Assembly: GCA_040217755.1 (NCBI GenBank)
Contig: JBEHWJ010000001.1
Location: forward strand, 62,001 to 126,000
DNA: 64,000 bases
Source: PHAA01 sp040217755
GTDB lineage: Bacteria; Bacillota; Syntrophomonadia; Syntrophomonadales; Syntrophomonadaceae
Direction of reading: 5' to 3'
Shown: positions 1 through 8,819 of the stretch, piece after piece
Layout: each line of letters starts with the position of its first letter
Numbering within the stretch: the stretch's first letter is position 1
The notes under the pieces: model-generated
Database searches by the model: none
Seen by the model: the letters and a program-made list of their open reading frames with translations, nothing else
Told to the model about the DNA's origin: nothing
Made by a program: the position numbers and the translations under genes

Positions 1-36
1 TCTTAGTTATTTTCGGAAAAGGGGAAGGTATGATTT

Positions 37-528
37 ATGGATAAAGGATCTGGTCTAGATGCGCTGGTATCGGCTTTTTTACGTTATGCCGAACTAAGCG
101 CAGTGAAATTTGATGCCGTGCGGGATATCATCAAGATAGAGGTTGCATTGGATACCAGTTTGACCGAGGGACAGGGCGACCGCTTTATCGATGCATGCCA
201 CCAAAGTATGGCTCTTTTCTACCGGATGAGGAGCCTGGATCCAATACATATTAGCCTGAAATTCATCGAACACGCTGGCATAACTATTTTGAGGCTATAT
301 CGAGATAGTCAAACCCTGGTCGAAGAGGAAATAGAACTTTTCATCCGTTTGGTGCGGCAGGAATTTGCATCCTGGCTGATAAGGGACGATAATGATATGG
401 TAACCGCCGCTTTCCTTAACGGGGACGAGAAAAATCAGGTCCTTAACAAGATTAGATCGGGACAGGAATCTTTCCGCAACTTCTTCGTTTACCGCGATAA
501 GGGCAGGGTTTTCGTTTTCAATCGTTGA
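37..528 (+). CDS. Hypothetical protein upstream of ymdB
   Basis: This is a 163-residue soluble protein that I do not recognise. It has no signal peptide or membrane segment and is fairly acidic, with an amphipathic helical look (charged and hydrophobic residues alternate around residues 60-115). A GGGGAAGG ribosome-binding site lies about 11 bases before the ATG. It ends 18 bases before ymdB in the same direction, so the two are probably cotranscribed; in Firmicutes the gene preceding ymdB is commonly rny (RNase Y), which would lie outside the left edge. I infer only that it is a real, expressed gene because of its codon use, ribosome-binding site and tight spacing. No function is assigned. 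Confidence 0.75.
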   Translation: MDKGSGLDALVSAFLRYAELSAVKFDAVRDIIKIEVALDTSLTEGQGDRFIDACHQSMALFYRMRSLDPIHISLKFIEHAGITILRLYRDSQTLVEEEIELFIRLVRQEFASWLIRDDNDMVTAAFLNGDEKNQVLNKIRSGQESFRNFFVYRDKGRVFVFNR

Positions 529-546
529 TTTGGAGGGACTGAACAA

Positions 547-1329
547 TTGAATATCCTAGTGATCGGAGATATCGTCGGCCGGCCGGGACGTACCATCATC
601 AAGGCCCTGCTGCCCCGGTTGCAGCAGGAAAAGAATATCGATTTTACCATCGCCAATGCTGAAAACGCGGCCGGCGGGCGCGGCCTGACCAGAGAAGTGA
701 AGGATGAACTGCTGGGCGCAGGCATAGACGTTTTGACCATGGGCAACCACGTATGGGACAACAAAAACATTTTCACTTTTATCGACGATGAACCCCGGCT
801 GATACGACCCGCCAACTATCCCGGCCCCTGCCCCGGACAAGGCTATCATATCTATCGGGCCGGATTCAATAAAAAGGTAGTAGTCATAAATGTCTCCGGC
901 CGAATGTTCTTGCCCCCGCTGGACTGCCCATTTCAGGCGGTCCGTGGCATACTGGAGGATCTGGGTGATGCGCCCGACTACATCATAGTCGATGTGCATG
1001 CCGAGGCCACTTCTGAAAAATTGGCCATGGGTTACTATCTGGACGGTCAGGTCACTGCGGTCCTCGGTACCCATACCCACATCCAAACTTCTGACGAGAG
1101 AATCATGCCCAACGGCACCGCCTACATAACCGACCTGGGGATGAGCGGGCCGATTTATTCCGTTTTGGGCATGGAGATCGGTCCTATTTTAGATAAGTTT
1201 TTAAACGGCCGCCCCACCAGATTTGAAGTGGCCGGCGGGCCAGCCCAGATGCAGGGAGTGGTTATTGAACTGGATGAGAACAGTGGTCGGGCCATCAACA
1301 TCGAAAGGTTCTCCTTGTCGATGGGATAA
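547..1329 (+). CDS. ymdB: YmdB-type metallophosphoesterase (TIGR00282 family)
   Basis: The 260-residue protein matches the YmdB family, cytoplasmic dimetal phosphodiesterases; the Bacillus subtilis enzyme hydrolyses 2',3'-cAMP and influences biofilm and motility gene expression. Signature blocks are all present in order: GDIVGRPG at the N-terminus, NAENAAGG near residue 38, GNHVWDN near 66, VDVHAEATSEK near 148 and GTHTHIQT near 175, which together supply the metal-binding Asp, Glu, Asn and His residues. Length is normal for the family. The start is TTG, chosen because a GGAGGG ribosome-binding site lies 8 bases upstream and the GDIVGRPG block begins at the usual distance. spoVS follows after a 149-base gap that carries its own promoter. 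Confidence 0.95.
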   Translation: MNILVIGDIVGRPGRTIIKALLPRLQQEKNIDFTIANAENAAGGRGLTREVKDELLGAGIDVLTMGNHVWDNKNIFTFIDDEPRLIRPANYPGPCPGQGYHIYRAGFNKKVVVINVSGRMFLPPLDCPFQAVRGILEDLGDAPDYIIVDVHAEATSEKLAMGYYLDGQVTAVLGTHTHIQTSDERIMPNGTAYITDLGMSGPIYSVLGMEIGPILDKFLNGRPTRFEVAGGPAQMQGVVIELDENSGRAINIERFSLSMG

Positions 1330-1382
1330 CCGTGCTAAAATTACCATTATAATGAAAATATACCATTGTGTTAATTAAAAAA

Positions 1383-1411
1383 GAAGGAATTAGTGAATAG
1401 ATTTAGAATAT
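1383..1411 (+). promoter_or_regulatory. Sigma-H-like promoter of spoVS
   Basis: GAAGGAATT (1383-1391) fits the sigma-H -35 consensus RNAGGAWWW at every position, and TTAGAATAT (1403-1411) fits RNNGAATWW except for the first base, with the standard 11-base spacer. The predicted transcription start is about 60 bases before spoVS. In B. subtilis spoVS is known to be transcribed by sigma-H, so motif and context agree. Confidence 0.7.
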
Positions 1412-1478
1412 ACTTCTATAGAGCAACCTTTTCAATCCACATTGCATAAGCGTATTTATTATTGAAGGAGGCTAGTAT

Positions 1479-1739
1479 ATGGAAGTATTAAAAGTATCAG
1501 CTAAATCAAGCCCTAATTCGGTTGCCGGTGCTCTGGCCGGGGTACTCCGGGAGAAAGGCGCCGCTGAGATCCAGGCCATCGGGGCGGGGGCGATCAACCA
1601 ATCCATCAAAGCCATTGCCATAGCCCGCGGGTTTGTGGCTCCCAGCGGCATGGACCTGATATGCATCCCAGCGTTTACAGATATCATCATCGATGACGAA
1701 GAGAGAACCGCCATCAAACTGATCGTGGAACCCAGGTAG
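1479..1739 (+). CDS. spoVS: Stage V sporulation protein S
   Basis: This 86-residue protein is SpoVS, an Alba-like small nucleic-acid-binding protein needed for progress of sporulation beyond stage V in B. subtilis. The family's typical run is visible: MEVLKVSAKSSPNSVAGALA at the start, a central IGAGAINQSIKAIAIARGF block, and a DIIIDDEERTAIKLIVEP ending. Length equals that of the B. subtilis protein. A GAAGGAGG ribosome-binding site is well placed before the ATG. It stands alone between a sigma-H-like promoter and a rho-independent terminator, so it is likely a monocistronic early-sporulation gene. Confidence 0.97.
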   Translation: MEVLKVSAKSSPNSVAGALAGVLREKGAAEIQAIGAGAINQSIKAIAIARGFVAPSGMDLICIPAFTDIIIDDEERTAIKLIVEPR

Positions 1740-1777
1740 CCAGCTATCCTCTGTCATAATAAATACCGATATAAAGT

Positions 1778-1804
1778 AAAACCTGCTCCTTAAGCAGGTT
1801 TTTT
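1778..1804 (+). terminator. Rho-independent terminator after spoVS
   Basis: A 10-bp stem (AAAACCTGCT pairing with AGCAGGTTTT) with a 5-base loop runs directly into a T tract, 39 bases after the spoVS stop. Confidence 0.9.
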
Positions 1805-1845
1805 GCTATCCTTGACCATGACCGCCAACCGAAGGGAGGACCATT

Positions 1846-2787
1846 GTGAATATCGTAGATCTGCATTGTGATACCATTTCCCATCTGTATAAAACCGGAG
1901 CCGCCCTGCGCACCAACCTTGCCCAGTACGATCTCGCGCGGGCCCGGGCGGCCGGGATAAGCTTGCAGTTTTTTGCCATGTTTACCCAACCCGCTGAAAG
2001 CAACACCTGTCTGCGTGAGATTTTGAAACAACTGGACCGCTTTTGGCTCGAAGTTGCCAATAACGGCACCGACCTCCACCCGATACTAAACCGGGATGAC
2101 CTGAGTGCCGCCCAAAAACAGGACAAGATCGGCTGCCTGCTGCACTTGGAGGGAGCCGAATGTGTAGGCGGCGATCTGGAGATCTTACGGGTCTTGCAGC
2201 GCAGCGGGCTGCGCAGCCTGGGCCTGACCTGGAATGATCGCAACCTGCTGGCGGATGGGGGAGGAGAAGGGGTTTATGCGGGGGGACTAAGCCTTAAGGG
2301 ACGCGAAATGATAAAAGAGATGGACCGGTTGGGAATCCTTTTGGATCTGGCCCACATTTCAGCCCCCTCGTACTATCAGGCCCTGGAACTTTACCCCAAA
2401 CCAGTCCTGGTCACCCATGCCAACGCCCGGGCCCTTTGCCCCCACTGGCGCAATCTCGACGACAACCAGCTCAAAGCCCTGGCTCAAAAAGGCGGGGTGG
2501 TGGGTATAACCCAGGTGAGAGACTTCGTCAAGGAAGGCGGTGGAGCAACAATTGACGATATGCTCGGTCATATCGCCTATGTGGCTGATTTGGTCGGGGT
2601 AGAGCATGTTGGCTTGGGTTCGGATTTCGATGGGGCCGATGACATGGTATTGGGTGAAGTCGGCCAATATGCGCGTATGCCGGATTTACTCGCCAGCAAA
2701 GGATTTTCACCCCGTGATATCGAAATGATTTCAGGCGGGAATGCAGTGCGGGTGATAACCGCAGTATTGCCCGGTGATATCAGCTGA
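1846..2787 (+). CDS. Membrane dipeptidase (peptidase family M19)
   Basis: The 313-residue protein is a zinc dipeptidase of the renal dipeptidase/M19 family, which cleaves dipeptides including those with a C-terminal D-amino acid. Zinc-binding residues can be placed by motif: HCD in VDLHCDT at residues 4-10, the bridging Glu in HLEGAE near 105, His in LLDLAHIS near 170, His in VTHANA near 194, and the Asp of GLGSDFDG near 260. There is no signal peptide, so it is probably cytoplasmic despite the family name. The start is GTG behind a GAAGGGAGGA ribosome-binding site. It is followed 14 bases later by the PHP-domain gene, suggesting one transcript. Substrate is not readable from sequence. Confidence 0.92.
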   Translation: MNIVDLHCDTISHLYKTGAALRTNLAQYDLARARAAGISLQFFAMFTQPAESNTCLREILKQLDRFWLEVANNGTDLHPILNRDDLSAAQKQDKIGCLLHLEGAECVGGDLEILRVLQRSGLRSLGLTWNDRNLLADGGGEGVYAGGLSLKGREMIKEMDRLGILLDLAHISAPSYYQALELYPKPVLVTHANARALCPHWRNLDDNQLKALAQKGGVVGITQVRDFVKEGGGATIDDMLGHIAYVADLVGVEHVGLGSDFDGADDMVLGEVGQYARMPDLLASKGFSPRDIEMISGGNAVRVITAVLPGDIS

Positions 2788-2801
2788 AAAGGAAGGATTT
2801 T

Positions 2802-3629
2802 ATGTACGACCTGCATGTGCACACCACCGCTTCGGACGGGATACTGGCGCCGACCGAGATAATCCGCTTGGCGGTTCGATGCGGACTGACCGGCCTGGCC
2901 ATAACCGATCATGATACCCTGGATGGAATCGATCCAGCCCGGGCCTTTATCCGAGCGGAGAAGATAAAACTGGATTTTATTCCGGGTATCGAACTGAATA
3001 CTGATTATGGGGACGATGAGGTGCACATCCTGGGCTACTTCATCGCCGACCCGCAGGGCCGGATGGCAGACCGCCTGGCCTATATCAGGAGAGAGCGTTG
3101 GAGTCGGGCCGAAAAGATAGTGGCCAGGCTCAACCAACTCGGCATGGACATCACCATGGACCATGTGCAGCGCCTGGCCGGCGGACGACTTATCGGCCGC
3201 CCCCACATAGCCCGGGCGTTGTGCGAATTGGGATTGGCAGCCTCAGAGGAGGATGCTTTCGATAAATACATTGACCACGGCCGGCCCGCTTATGTCCGCC
3301 GTTATAAATTCACCCCTGAAGAAGCCATAAGTCTTATAAGAAGTGCCGGGGGCATCAGCGTATTGGCCCATCCCGGCCTGATCAGGGATCAAGCCAAGAT
3401 AGGAGAGATCATCAATATGGGGATAGAAGGTTTGGAGGTTTACTACCCTGAACATACGCCGGCTCAGGTCGGGGACTTGACCGAATTGGCCCGGGCCCAC
3501 CGGTTGGTGATTACTGGAGGGTCCGACTTCCACGGGACCGGTTGCGGCAGCCGGGACCGGTTGGGTGTTTCCGGCATCGATACCCTGATGATGGAATCGA
3601 TTAGACGCTATCATCAACAAAATAAATAA
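2802..3629 (+). CDS. PHP-domain phosphoesterase (YciV/TrpH-like)
   Basis: A 275-residue PHP-fold metal-dependent phosphoesterase. It begins with YDLHVHTTASDG, the HxH plus Asp metal site; further ligands are in ITDHDTLDG near residue 35, IPGIELN near 60, HILGYF near 75, VLAHPGL near 187 and GSDFHG near 244. Members of this subfamily hydrolyse 3',5'-nucleoside bisphosphates or degrade short RNA 5' to 3' (E. coli YciV, RNase AM); which applies here is inference. It has no polymerase domain, so it is the stand-alone form. An AAGGAAGG ribosome-binding site precedes the ATG. The upstream neighbour is the M19 dipeptidase. Confidence 0.9.
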   Translation: MYDLHVHTTASDGILAPTEIIRLAVRCGLTGLAITDHDTLDGIDPARAFIRAEKIKLDFIPGIELNTDYGDDEVHILGYFIADPQGRMADRLAYIRRERWSRAEKIVARLNQLGMDITMDHVQRLAGGRLIGRPHIARALCELGLAASEEDAFDKYIDHGRPAYVRRYKFTPEEAISLIRSAGGISVLAHPGLIRDQAKIGEIINMGIEGLEVYYPEHTPAQVGDLTELARAHRLVITGGSDFHGTGCGSRDRLGVSGIDTLMMESIRRYHQQNK

Positions 3630-3717
3630 TTTTTTTCTCGTTTTGCAGGATTTTCGACTCCTACTATCGAAAAATAACGTGGATTAATTTACATGTTTTG
3701 AGAAGGGTAGGGGTAGA

Positions 3718-4737
3718 ATGAAAAAAACGACGCTGGTATGCGTTCTGACATTACTGTTCAGTATGCTGGCAGGAGGCAGTCTAGTAATTGCCGCACCTGC
3801 TTCTTATACGGTCCAATCCGGCGACTGCCTTTGGAACATCGCCAGTTCCAATGGAGTATCCGTCGACCAGATAAAACAGTTGAACGGGTTGAGCTCCGAA
3901 TTGCTGCAAGTCGGCCAGGTTCTGAAATTGAGTACTGCGGCAGCGCCGGCGGCTTCGTCACCCGCAGCGGCCACGACGAATACATCGTCATATGTCGTCC
4001 AGTCAGGGGACAACCTGTGGGGCATCGCCAGCGCCCATGGTATTACGTTAGAGCAGATCAAACAGCTGAATGGCATGAGTTCAGACCTGCTGCAAATCGG
4101 CCAGGTTTTAAAATTAGCGGGGGTATCGACACCGGCTCCAACCCCAGCCACTCCACCGCCCGCTTCCGCTCCGGCCCCGGCAGGCGTATCGTCGTACGTG
4201 ATCCAACCAGGTGACAGTCTATGGAGCATCGCCCAACTTTATGGGACCACCGCCGATAATCTGAAAGCGCTCAATGGCTTGACCGGGGACGCTCTTTTTG
4301 CCGGGGATACGCTTAAGGTTGCCGGAACACCCGCCGAAGTTTCGGTTTCGAGGTCGGGGGATATTGCCAGCGGGTCCCGGGTAGTAGCCAAGGCAGCCCA
4401 GTATTTGGGAACCCCATACAGATATGGGGGGTCAGCCCCGGGAGGATTCGATTGTTCAGGATTTACTTCCTATGTATTCAAACAGTTTGGTATCTCCCTT
4501 AGCCGCACCGCCGCCGGCCAGTATGGTCAAGGCATAGCTGTTTCCAAGGCTAATCTGATTGCCGGAGACCTGGTGTTTTTCAATACATATGGCGGAGTCA
4601 GCCATGTCGGCATCTATGCCGGGGGAGGCCGGTTCATCCATTCCAGCTCGCCCAACAGCGGTGGAGTGATCTACTCGGCCATGAGCGAGTCTTACTATGC
4701 ATCCAGATACGTCGGAGCGCGGAGGATATTAAGGTAA
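3718..4737 (+). CDS. Secreted cell-wall hydrolase, three LysM plus NlpC/P60
   Basis: The 339-residue protein begins with a signal peptide (MKKTTLVCVL, a hydrophobic core to about residue 22, likely cleavage after IAAPA). Three LysM repeats follow at about 29-72, 91-133 and 159-202, each starting with YxVQSGD or YVIQPGD and containing a GQVLKL or GDTLKV ending; Ala/Pro/Ser/Thr-rich linkers separate them. The C-terminal NlpC/P60 domain (about 218-339) has the catalytic triad in place: Cys246 in FDCSGF, His296 in SHVGIY and His308 in FIHSSS. LysM binds peptidoglycan and NlpC/P60 cleaves stem peptides, so it is a D,L-endopeptidase acting in growth, division or spore processing; which of these is not evident. 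Ribosome-binding site GAAGGGTAGGGG precedes the ATG. Confidence 0.95.
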   Translation: MKKTTLVCVLTLLFSMLAGGSLVIAAPASYTVQSGDCLWNIASSNGVSVDQIKQLNGLSSELLQVGQVLKLSTAAAPAASSPAAATTNTSSYVVQSGDNLWGIASAHGITLEQIKQLNGMSSDLLQIGQVLKLAGVSTPAPTPATPPPASAPAPAGVSSYVIQPGDSLWSIAQLYGTTADNLKALNGLTGDALFAGDTLKVAGTPAEVSVSRSGDIASGSRVVAKAAQYLGTPYRYGGSAPGGFDCSGFTSYVFKQFGISLSRTAAGQYGQGIAVSKANLIAGDLVFFNTYGGVSHVGIYAGGGRFIHSSSPNSGGVIYSAMSESYYASRYVGARRILR

Positions 4738-4770
4738 GCTTATAAAATGTCGTGTGCAGGAGGTTTGTAA

Positions 4771-5154
4771 TTGCAGAAGGATTTACTGGGTGTTCCCATA
4801 TCGATAATCGACACCGATGAATATAAGGAACTGGAAAAACGTGAATACACCATCGGTCCCGACCAATTGCTGGATGAGATATTAAATAAAAAACTATTTA
4901 CCAACGCCGAAATAATGTGGGTGCTGCGGAGGATGGTATATTTCTACGGGCGCCGGGATGCCCTGCTCAAGAATGCCCCCCCGGAGAGATTGCTGGTGAA
5001 TATGAATAATCTACTGCGGGCCTTTTATATCCTGTTCGACCTGGAAAGCCCGGACATGGACGATAATATCCGCAGTTATATATCGACGCGTTTGACTGAT
5101 GCCACCTGGGGAATAAGTCAGCGAACCCGCGAGTATTTGTATAAGATTAATTAA
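4771..5154 (+). CDS. Hypothetical protein, 127 residues
   Basis: I do not recognise this family. The protein is soluble and mostly helical by composition, rich in Leu, Arg and Tyr, with a basic stretch (WVLRRMVYFYGRRD near residue 50) and an acidic one (DLESPDMDDN near 95). It has no cysteine pairs or obvious nucleotide-binding motif. The start is TTG with an excellent GGAGG ribosome-binding site 7 bases upstream. It follows the LysM hydrolase by 33 bases and is closed by a terminator, so it is probably the last gene of that transcript. Confidence 0.7.
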   Translation: MQKDLLGVPISIIDTDEYKELEKREYTIGPDQLLDEILNKKLFTNAEIMWVLRRMVYFYGRRDALLKNAPPERLLVNMNNLLRAFYILFDLESPDMDDNIRSYISTRLTDATWGISQRTREYLYKIN

Positions 5155-5211
5155 CGATTATATAAGCCTGAAAGGCTGTACAGGTTAAATAAGCCGGGAT
5201 TATTTCTATAC

Positions 5212-5238
5212 AATACCGTTCTTTAGCGGTATTTTTTT
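5212..5238 (+). terminator. Rho-independent terminator
   Basis: AATACCG pairs with CGGTATT around an 8-base loop and is followed by seven Ts. It ends the transcript that includes the wall-hydrolase gene. Confidence 0.85.
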
Positions 5239-5284
5239 CATTGACGTAGTCGGACAGTTTACTGCAGGGACAGGTAATAGTCGA

Positions 5285-5938
5285 ATGGATGTTAATCTAC
5301 GCGAACGGAATATCAAAGCCATAATCAAACTAGAGGATAGAATCGCCAAATGCAAGCGCTGCCCGGCCCTGCTGTGCTGTACCAGTAAACCGGCCACGGG
5401 TAAAGGGGATCTGGTACCGGAAGCAGTCATTGTATTTGAATGTGAAGGGGAGCGCACCACTGACATCGATTGGATCGTGGAGGTCAGAAATACAGTACAG
5501 AAGTACCTCAAGGTGGATACCGTCTACCATACCTTCCTGGTCCGGTGCCAGTCCAAAGCTTGTCCGCTGGCGGATGCCATCCCCTGCCGAGTAAACAACG
5601 CCCTCCTGGACGCTCACAATAATTGCCGGATGACCAACAGACGCTGCGTCGGTATCCCGATCAAGCCAACTGACGAAGCAATCCTCAACTGCCTGAATTA
5701 TGTAATCGAAGAACTGCATATCTTTCAGCCCCAATATGTCATATTGTTCGGAGGGCGGGTGAGCGAGTTCGTTCTAAAAGCGTACGGCATCATGGATACC
5801 ATCCAGGACCGCCTGGTCTATCATCATGAAGGAACCACCTTCATCAGCGTTCTGGATGAACAATCCTGTCGCCCGGAGGCGCTCAAAGCCTTGGCCCCGC
5901 TTCTGGAAATCGGTTACCAGGAAAATACCGCCGACTAA
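5285..5938 (+). CDS. Divergent uracil-DNA-glycosylase-superfamily-like protein
   Basis: The 217-residue protein shares the outline of iron-sulfur (family 4/5) uracil-DNA glycosylases. A CKRCPALL pair lies near residue 23, GKGDLVPEAVIVF aligns with the segment normally leading to the active-site GEAPG loop, a cysteine cluster follows (LVRCQSKACP, PCRVNN, NNCRMTNRRC, residues about 95-128), and FQPQYVILFGGRVSEFVL near 155 resembles the family's 'PKxIVxLGxxA' strand-helix. The catalytic loop itself is not conserved: ECEGERTTD stands where GEAPG is expected, and the C-terminal HPS-type motif is absent. I infer the fold and possibly a [4Fe-4S] cluster, but not glycosylase activity. It is preceded by a terminator and has only a weak ribosome-binding site. 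Confidence 0.55.
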   Translation: MDVNLRERNIKAIIKLEDRIAKCKRCPALLCCTSKPATGKGDLVPEAVIVFECEGERTTDIDWIVEVRNTVQKYLKVDTVYHTFLVRCQSKACPLADAIPCRVNNALLDAHNNCRMTNRRCVGIPIKPTDEAILNCLNYVIEELHIFQPQYVILFGGRVSEFVLKAYGIMDTIQDRLVYHHEGTTFISVLDEQSCRPEALKALAPLLEIGYQENTAD

Positions 5939-6040
5939 AGCCCCATACCTGCTGGGACAGCCCGATCTGGCTGTCCTTTGGTCTTTTATTGCCTTCTCGC
6001 GAATAAATTTGTCTTTAGATAGTATTGCGGAGGCATGACG

Positions 6041-8740
6041 ATGACCGTCGATTCTTGGTGGAGCCAGGATATAAGCCGCACAGTGAGGGCTGTGGATACC
6101 GATCTGTCCTCCGGTCTGACCGACGGAGAGGTCAGGCTCCGCCAGCAAAAGTACAGTAATGTGGTGGAGCTGGGCAACCCCATCCAACCCTGGCGGATAT
6201 TGTTGAATCAATTTACTGATACCATGGTTTTGGTTTTGTTGGGGGCGACTGTCATATCCGGAATTATTGGGGATATGGCCGACGCCCTTACCATCATGAC
6301 CATCGTGGTCATCAATGCTATACTGGGTTTCGTCCAGGAATACCGAGCAGAGCGTTCCCTGGAAGAGATAAAGAAAATGGCGGCCCCTGAGGCCAAAGTG
6401 ATCAGAAACGGTCAAAGGATGAAGGTCCCGGCGGCTGACCTGGTTCCCGGCGACCTGGTCTTGCTCGAGCCTGGGGATAAAGTGCCGGCCGATCTTAGGC
6501 TGGCGGCTTCATCCACCCTGGAGACGGACGAATCGGCGCTGACGGGTGAATCAGTGCCCGTCGGGAAACAATCGGCAGTTATATGTCTGGCGGATTGCCC
6601 ACTGGCGGACCGGGTCAATATGGCTTTTATGGGTACATCGGTGACCAGAGGCCGGGGAAGGGGAATAGTGGTCGGAACCGGCATGAATACGGTGATGGGT
6701 GAGATCGCCGGGTTGATGATGAAAACCGGGACGGAAATGACTCCTCTACAGATAAAACTGGACGCACTGGGCAAGACGCTGATCGTCATCTGCCTGGCGG
6801 TATGTTTGGTGGTAACCTTGTTGGGGATAACCCGCGGCGAAGACATCATGATTATGTTGATGGCTGGTATAAGCCTGGCGGTGGCCGCTATACCGGAAGG
6901 ACTGCCGGCCATCGTCACCGTGGTGCTGGCTCTCGGGGTCCAAAGGATGGCCAGGAGAAACGCTATTGTCCGCAAGCTTCCAGCTGTAGAGACACTCGGG
7001 TGCACCACCGTAATCTGTTCCGATAAGACCGGTACCCTGACCCGCAATCAGATGACAGTCAAAAAAGTGGCTGTCTTCAACCAGGCGTGGGATGTAGAAG
7101 GTGAGGGTTACCATATCGCGGGTAACCTGGTAGACTCGCAGGGGCAGCCAGCCAGGCGGGAAGGCACCCTGGCCATCCTGATGGATATTGCCTTGAACTG
7201 CAATAATTCCAACCTCAAAAAGGCAGATGGTGATTATGAAGTCCTGGGCGATCCCACCGAAGCGGCTTTGCTGGTGATGGCGGCCAAGACCGGGCAACGG
7301 AAACGCGAAACCATCCTGCGAGAAATCCCCTTTGATTCGGAACGAAAAATGATGAGTGTTGTGATTGAACCCGGCAACCCACGCCTGCTGGTTAAAGGGG
7401 CCCTGGATGTAATAATCAACTCCTGTTCATTTGTCAGGAAGGGTAACCGGGTGGTCAGGATTACCGCTGCAGATAAGGATTATTTCCTCAGGATGCAGGC
7501 GAAATGGGCTAACGGGGCTCTGCGTATCCTTGGATTCGCCAGCCGGACCCTGTCGCCCGGCTGGGATTCCATGGACGACCCTCAGCTGGAGACCGACCTG
7601 GTCTTGATAGGCATGTGCGGCATGATCGATCCCCCCCGTGCCGGCACCGCCAAGGCGGTCAGGGTATGCCTGGATGCCGGCATCGTACCGGTCATGATAA
7701 CCGGTGACCACCCCCAGACTGCCGCCGCCATCGCCCGTGAGATCGGTATCAGCCACAATCGCGATGTGGTGACCGGACAGGAGATAGACCAGCTTACCGA
7801 CCAGGAACTTTACCACCGGACCATCAACAACCGGGTGTTTGCACGCGTATCACCTCAGCATAAGAACCGGATAGTCAGCGTACTTAAAAAGAACAACCAG
7901 GTGGTAGCCATGACTGGCGACGGGGTGAATGATGCCCCGGCCATCAAGGCGGCGGATATCGGAATCGCCATGGGCATCAGCGGCACCCAGGTAAGCAGGG
8001 AAGCATCGGCGATGATCCTGACTGACGACGATTTTTCCACTATCGTCGAAGCCGTCTACCAGGGCCGGGCCATTTATGATAATATCCGCAAATTTATCCG
8101 CTATCTCCTCGGCTGCAACATCGGCGAGATCCTGGTCATGCTCCTCGCCTCATTAATGGCCCTGCCCCTTCCCCTCCTGCCCATCCAATTGCTCTGGGTC
8201 AATCTGGTGACCGACGGTCTGCCAGCCATGGCCCTGGGCATCGAGGCCCCTGAACCGGGGATAATGAAGCGGCAACCGCGACCCAAGAACGAAGGGGTGT
8301 TTGCCAATGGGCTGGGTTGGATTGTTTTAGGCCGGGGCCTTTACATCGCCGCCATAACTATCACCGCCTTTGTGGTCGGATATATATGGGGCCGTACCAA
8401 CGGAGCCGATGCTTTGCCGTTGGCGCGGAGCATGGCCTTCACCACCCTGGTCCTGGGGCAGCTCTTCTATGTATTTGAATGCCGTTCGGAGAGACTTACC
8501 CCGTTTGAGCTGGGGTTTTTCCGCAACCGGTATTTGGTAGGGGCGGTACTGGTTTCAGTATGCATGCAGTTGTCCGCTCTGTACATCCCGGCTTTGCAGG
8601 CCATATTCAAAACCGTCCCCCTGGCCGGATGGGAATGGGTCCTGATCATATCGTTGGCGGGATTCAAACTGTGGTGGAGATTGATAGGCTATATTCTGCC
8701 CGGGTACCTGAAATGGGACCGTGCCCCGGCCCGGATTTAG
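6041..8740 (+). CDS. Calcium-transporting P-type ATPase (P2A)
   Basis: A SERCA-like pump of about 899 residues that expels Ca2+ from the cytoplasm at the cost of ATP. Domain order is standard: N-terminal cation-ATPase domain; M1-M2; actuator with LTGESVPV near residue 168; M3-M4 with the ion-site PEGLPA near 286; phosphorylation Asp in SDKTGTLT near 327; nucleotide domain with GDPTEAALL; hinge MITGDHPQT and TGDGVNDAP near 627; then M5-M10 with NLVTDGLPA in M6, the Asn/Thr/Asp arrangement of calcium pumps. Two in-frame ATGs exist at 6035 and 6041; the GGAGG at 6029-6033 leaves only one base before the first, so the second is chosen. Similar pumps in B. subtilis (YloB) are sporulation-linked, which is only suggestive here. 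Confidence 0.93.
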   Translation: MTVDSWWSQDISRTVRAVDTDLSSGLTDGEVRLRQQKYSNVVELGNPIQPWRILLNQFTDTMVLVLLGATVISGIIGDMADALTIMTIVVINAILGFVQEYRAERSLEEIKKMAAPEAKVIRNGQRMKVPAADLVPGDLVLLEPGDKVPADLRLAASSTLETDESALTGESVPVGKQSAVICLADCPLADRVNMAFMGTSVTRGRGRGIVVGTGMNTVMGEIAGLMMKTGTEMTPLQIKLDALGKTLIVICLAVCLVVTLLGITRGEDIMIMLMAGISLAVAAIPEGLPAIVTVVLALGVQRMARRNAIVRKLPAVETLGCTTVICSDKTGTLTRNQMTVKKVAVFNQAWDVEGEGYHIAGNLVDSQGQPARREGTLAILMDIALNCNNSNLKKADGDYEVLGDPTEAALLVMAAKTGQRKRETILREIPFDSERKMMSVVIEPGNPRLLVKGALDVIINSCSFVRKGNRVVRITAADKDYFLRMQAKWANGALRILGFASRTLSPGWDSMDDPQLETDLVLIGMCGMIDPPRAGTAKAVRVCLDAGIVPVMITGDHPQTAAAIAREIGISHNRDVVTGQEIDQLTDQELYHRTINNRVFARVSPQHKNRIVSVLKKNNQVVAMTGDGVNDAPAIKAADIGIAMGISGTQVSREASAMILTDDDFSTIVEAVYQGRAIYDNIRKFIRYLLGCNIGEILVMLLASLMALPLPLLPIQLLWVNLVTDGLPAMALGIEAPEPGIMKRQPRPKNEGVFANGLGWIVLGRGLYIAAITITAFVVGYIWGRTNGADALPLARSMAFTTLVLGQLFYVFECRSERLTPFELGFFRNRYLVGAVLVSVCMQLSALYIPALQAIFKTVPLAGWEWVLIISLAGFKLWWRLIGYILPGYLKWDRAPARI

Positions 8741-8754
8741 TGTTTTTTCAAGTG

Positions 8755-8804
8755 GGTTCAGTGAACCGGACCCAAAACAGGTTGACCGATTCAGGTCAAT
8801 CCTG
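8755..8804. terminator. Two hairpins between convergent genes
   Basis: GGTTCA-G-TGAACC (8755-8767) and CAGGTTGACC pairing with GGTCAATCCTG with one bulge (8778-8804) lie between the convergent ATPase and zur genes. T-rich sequence follows on the plus strand, so this probably ends the ATPase transcript and may act in both directions. Confidence 0.45.
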
Positions 8805-8819
8805 CCTGTCTACATCCGT

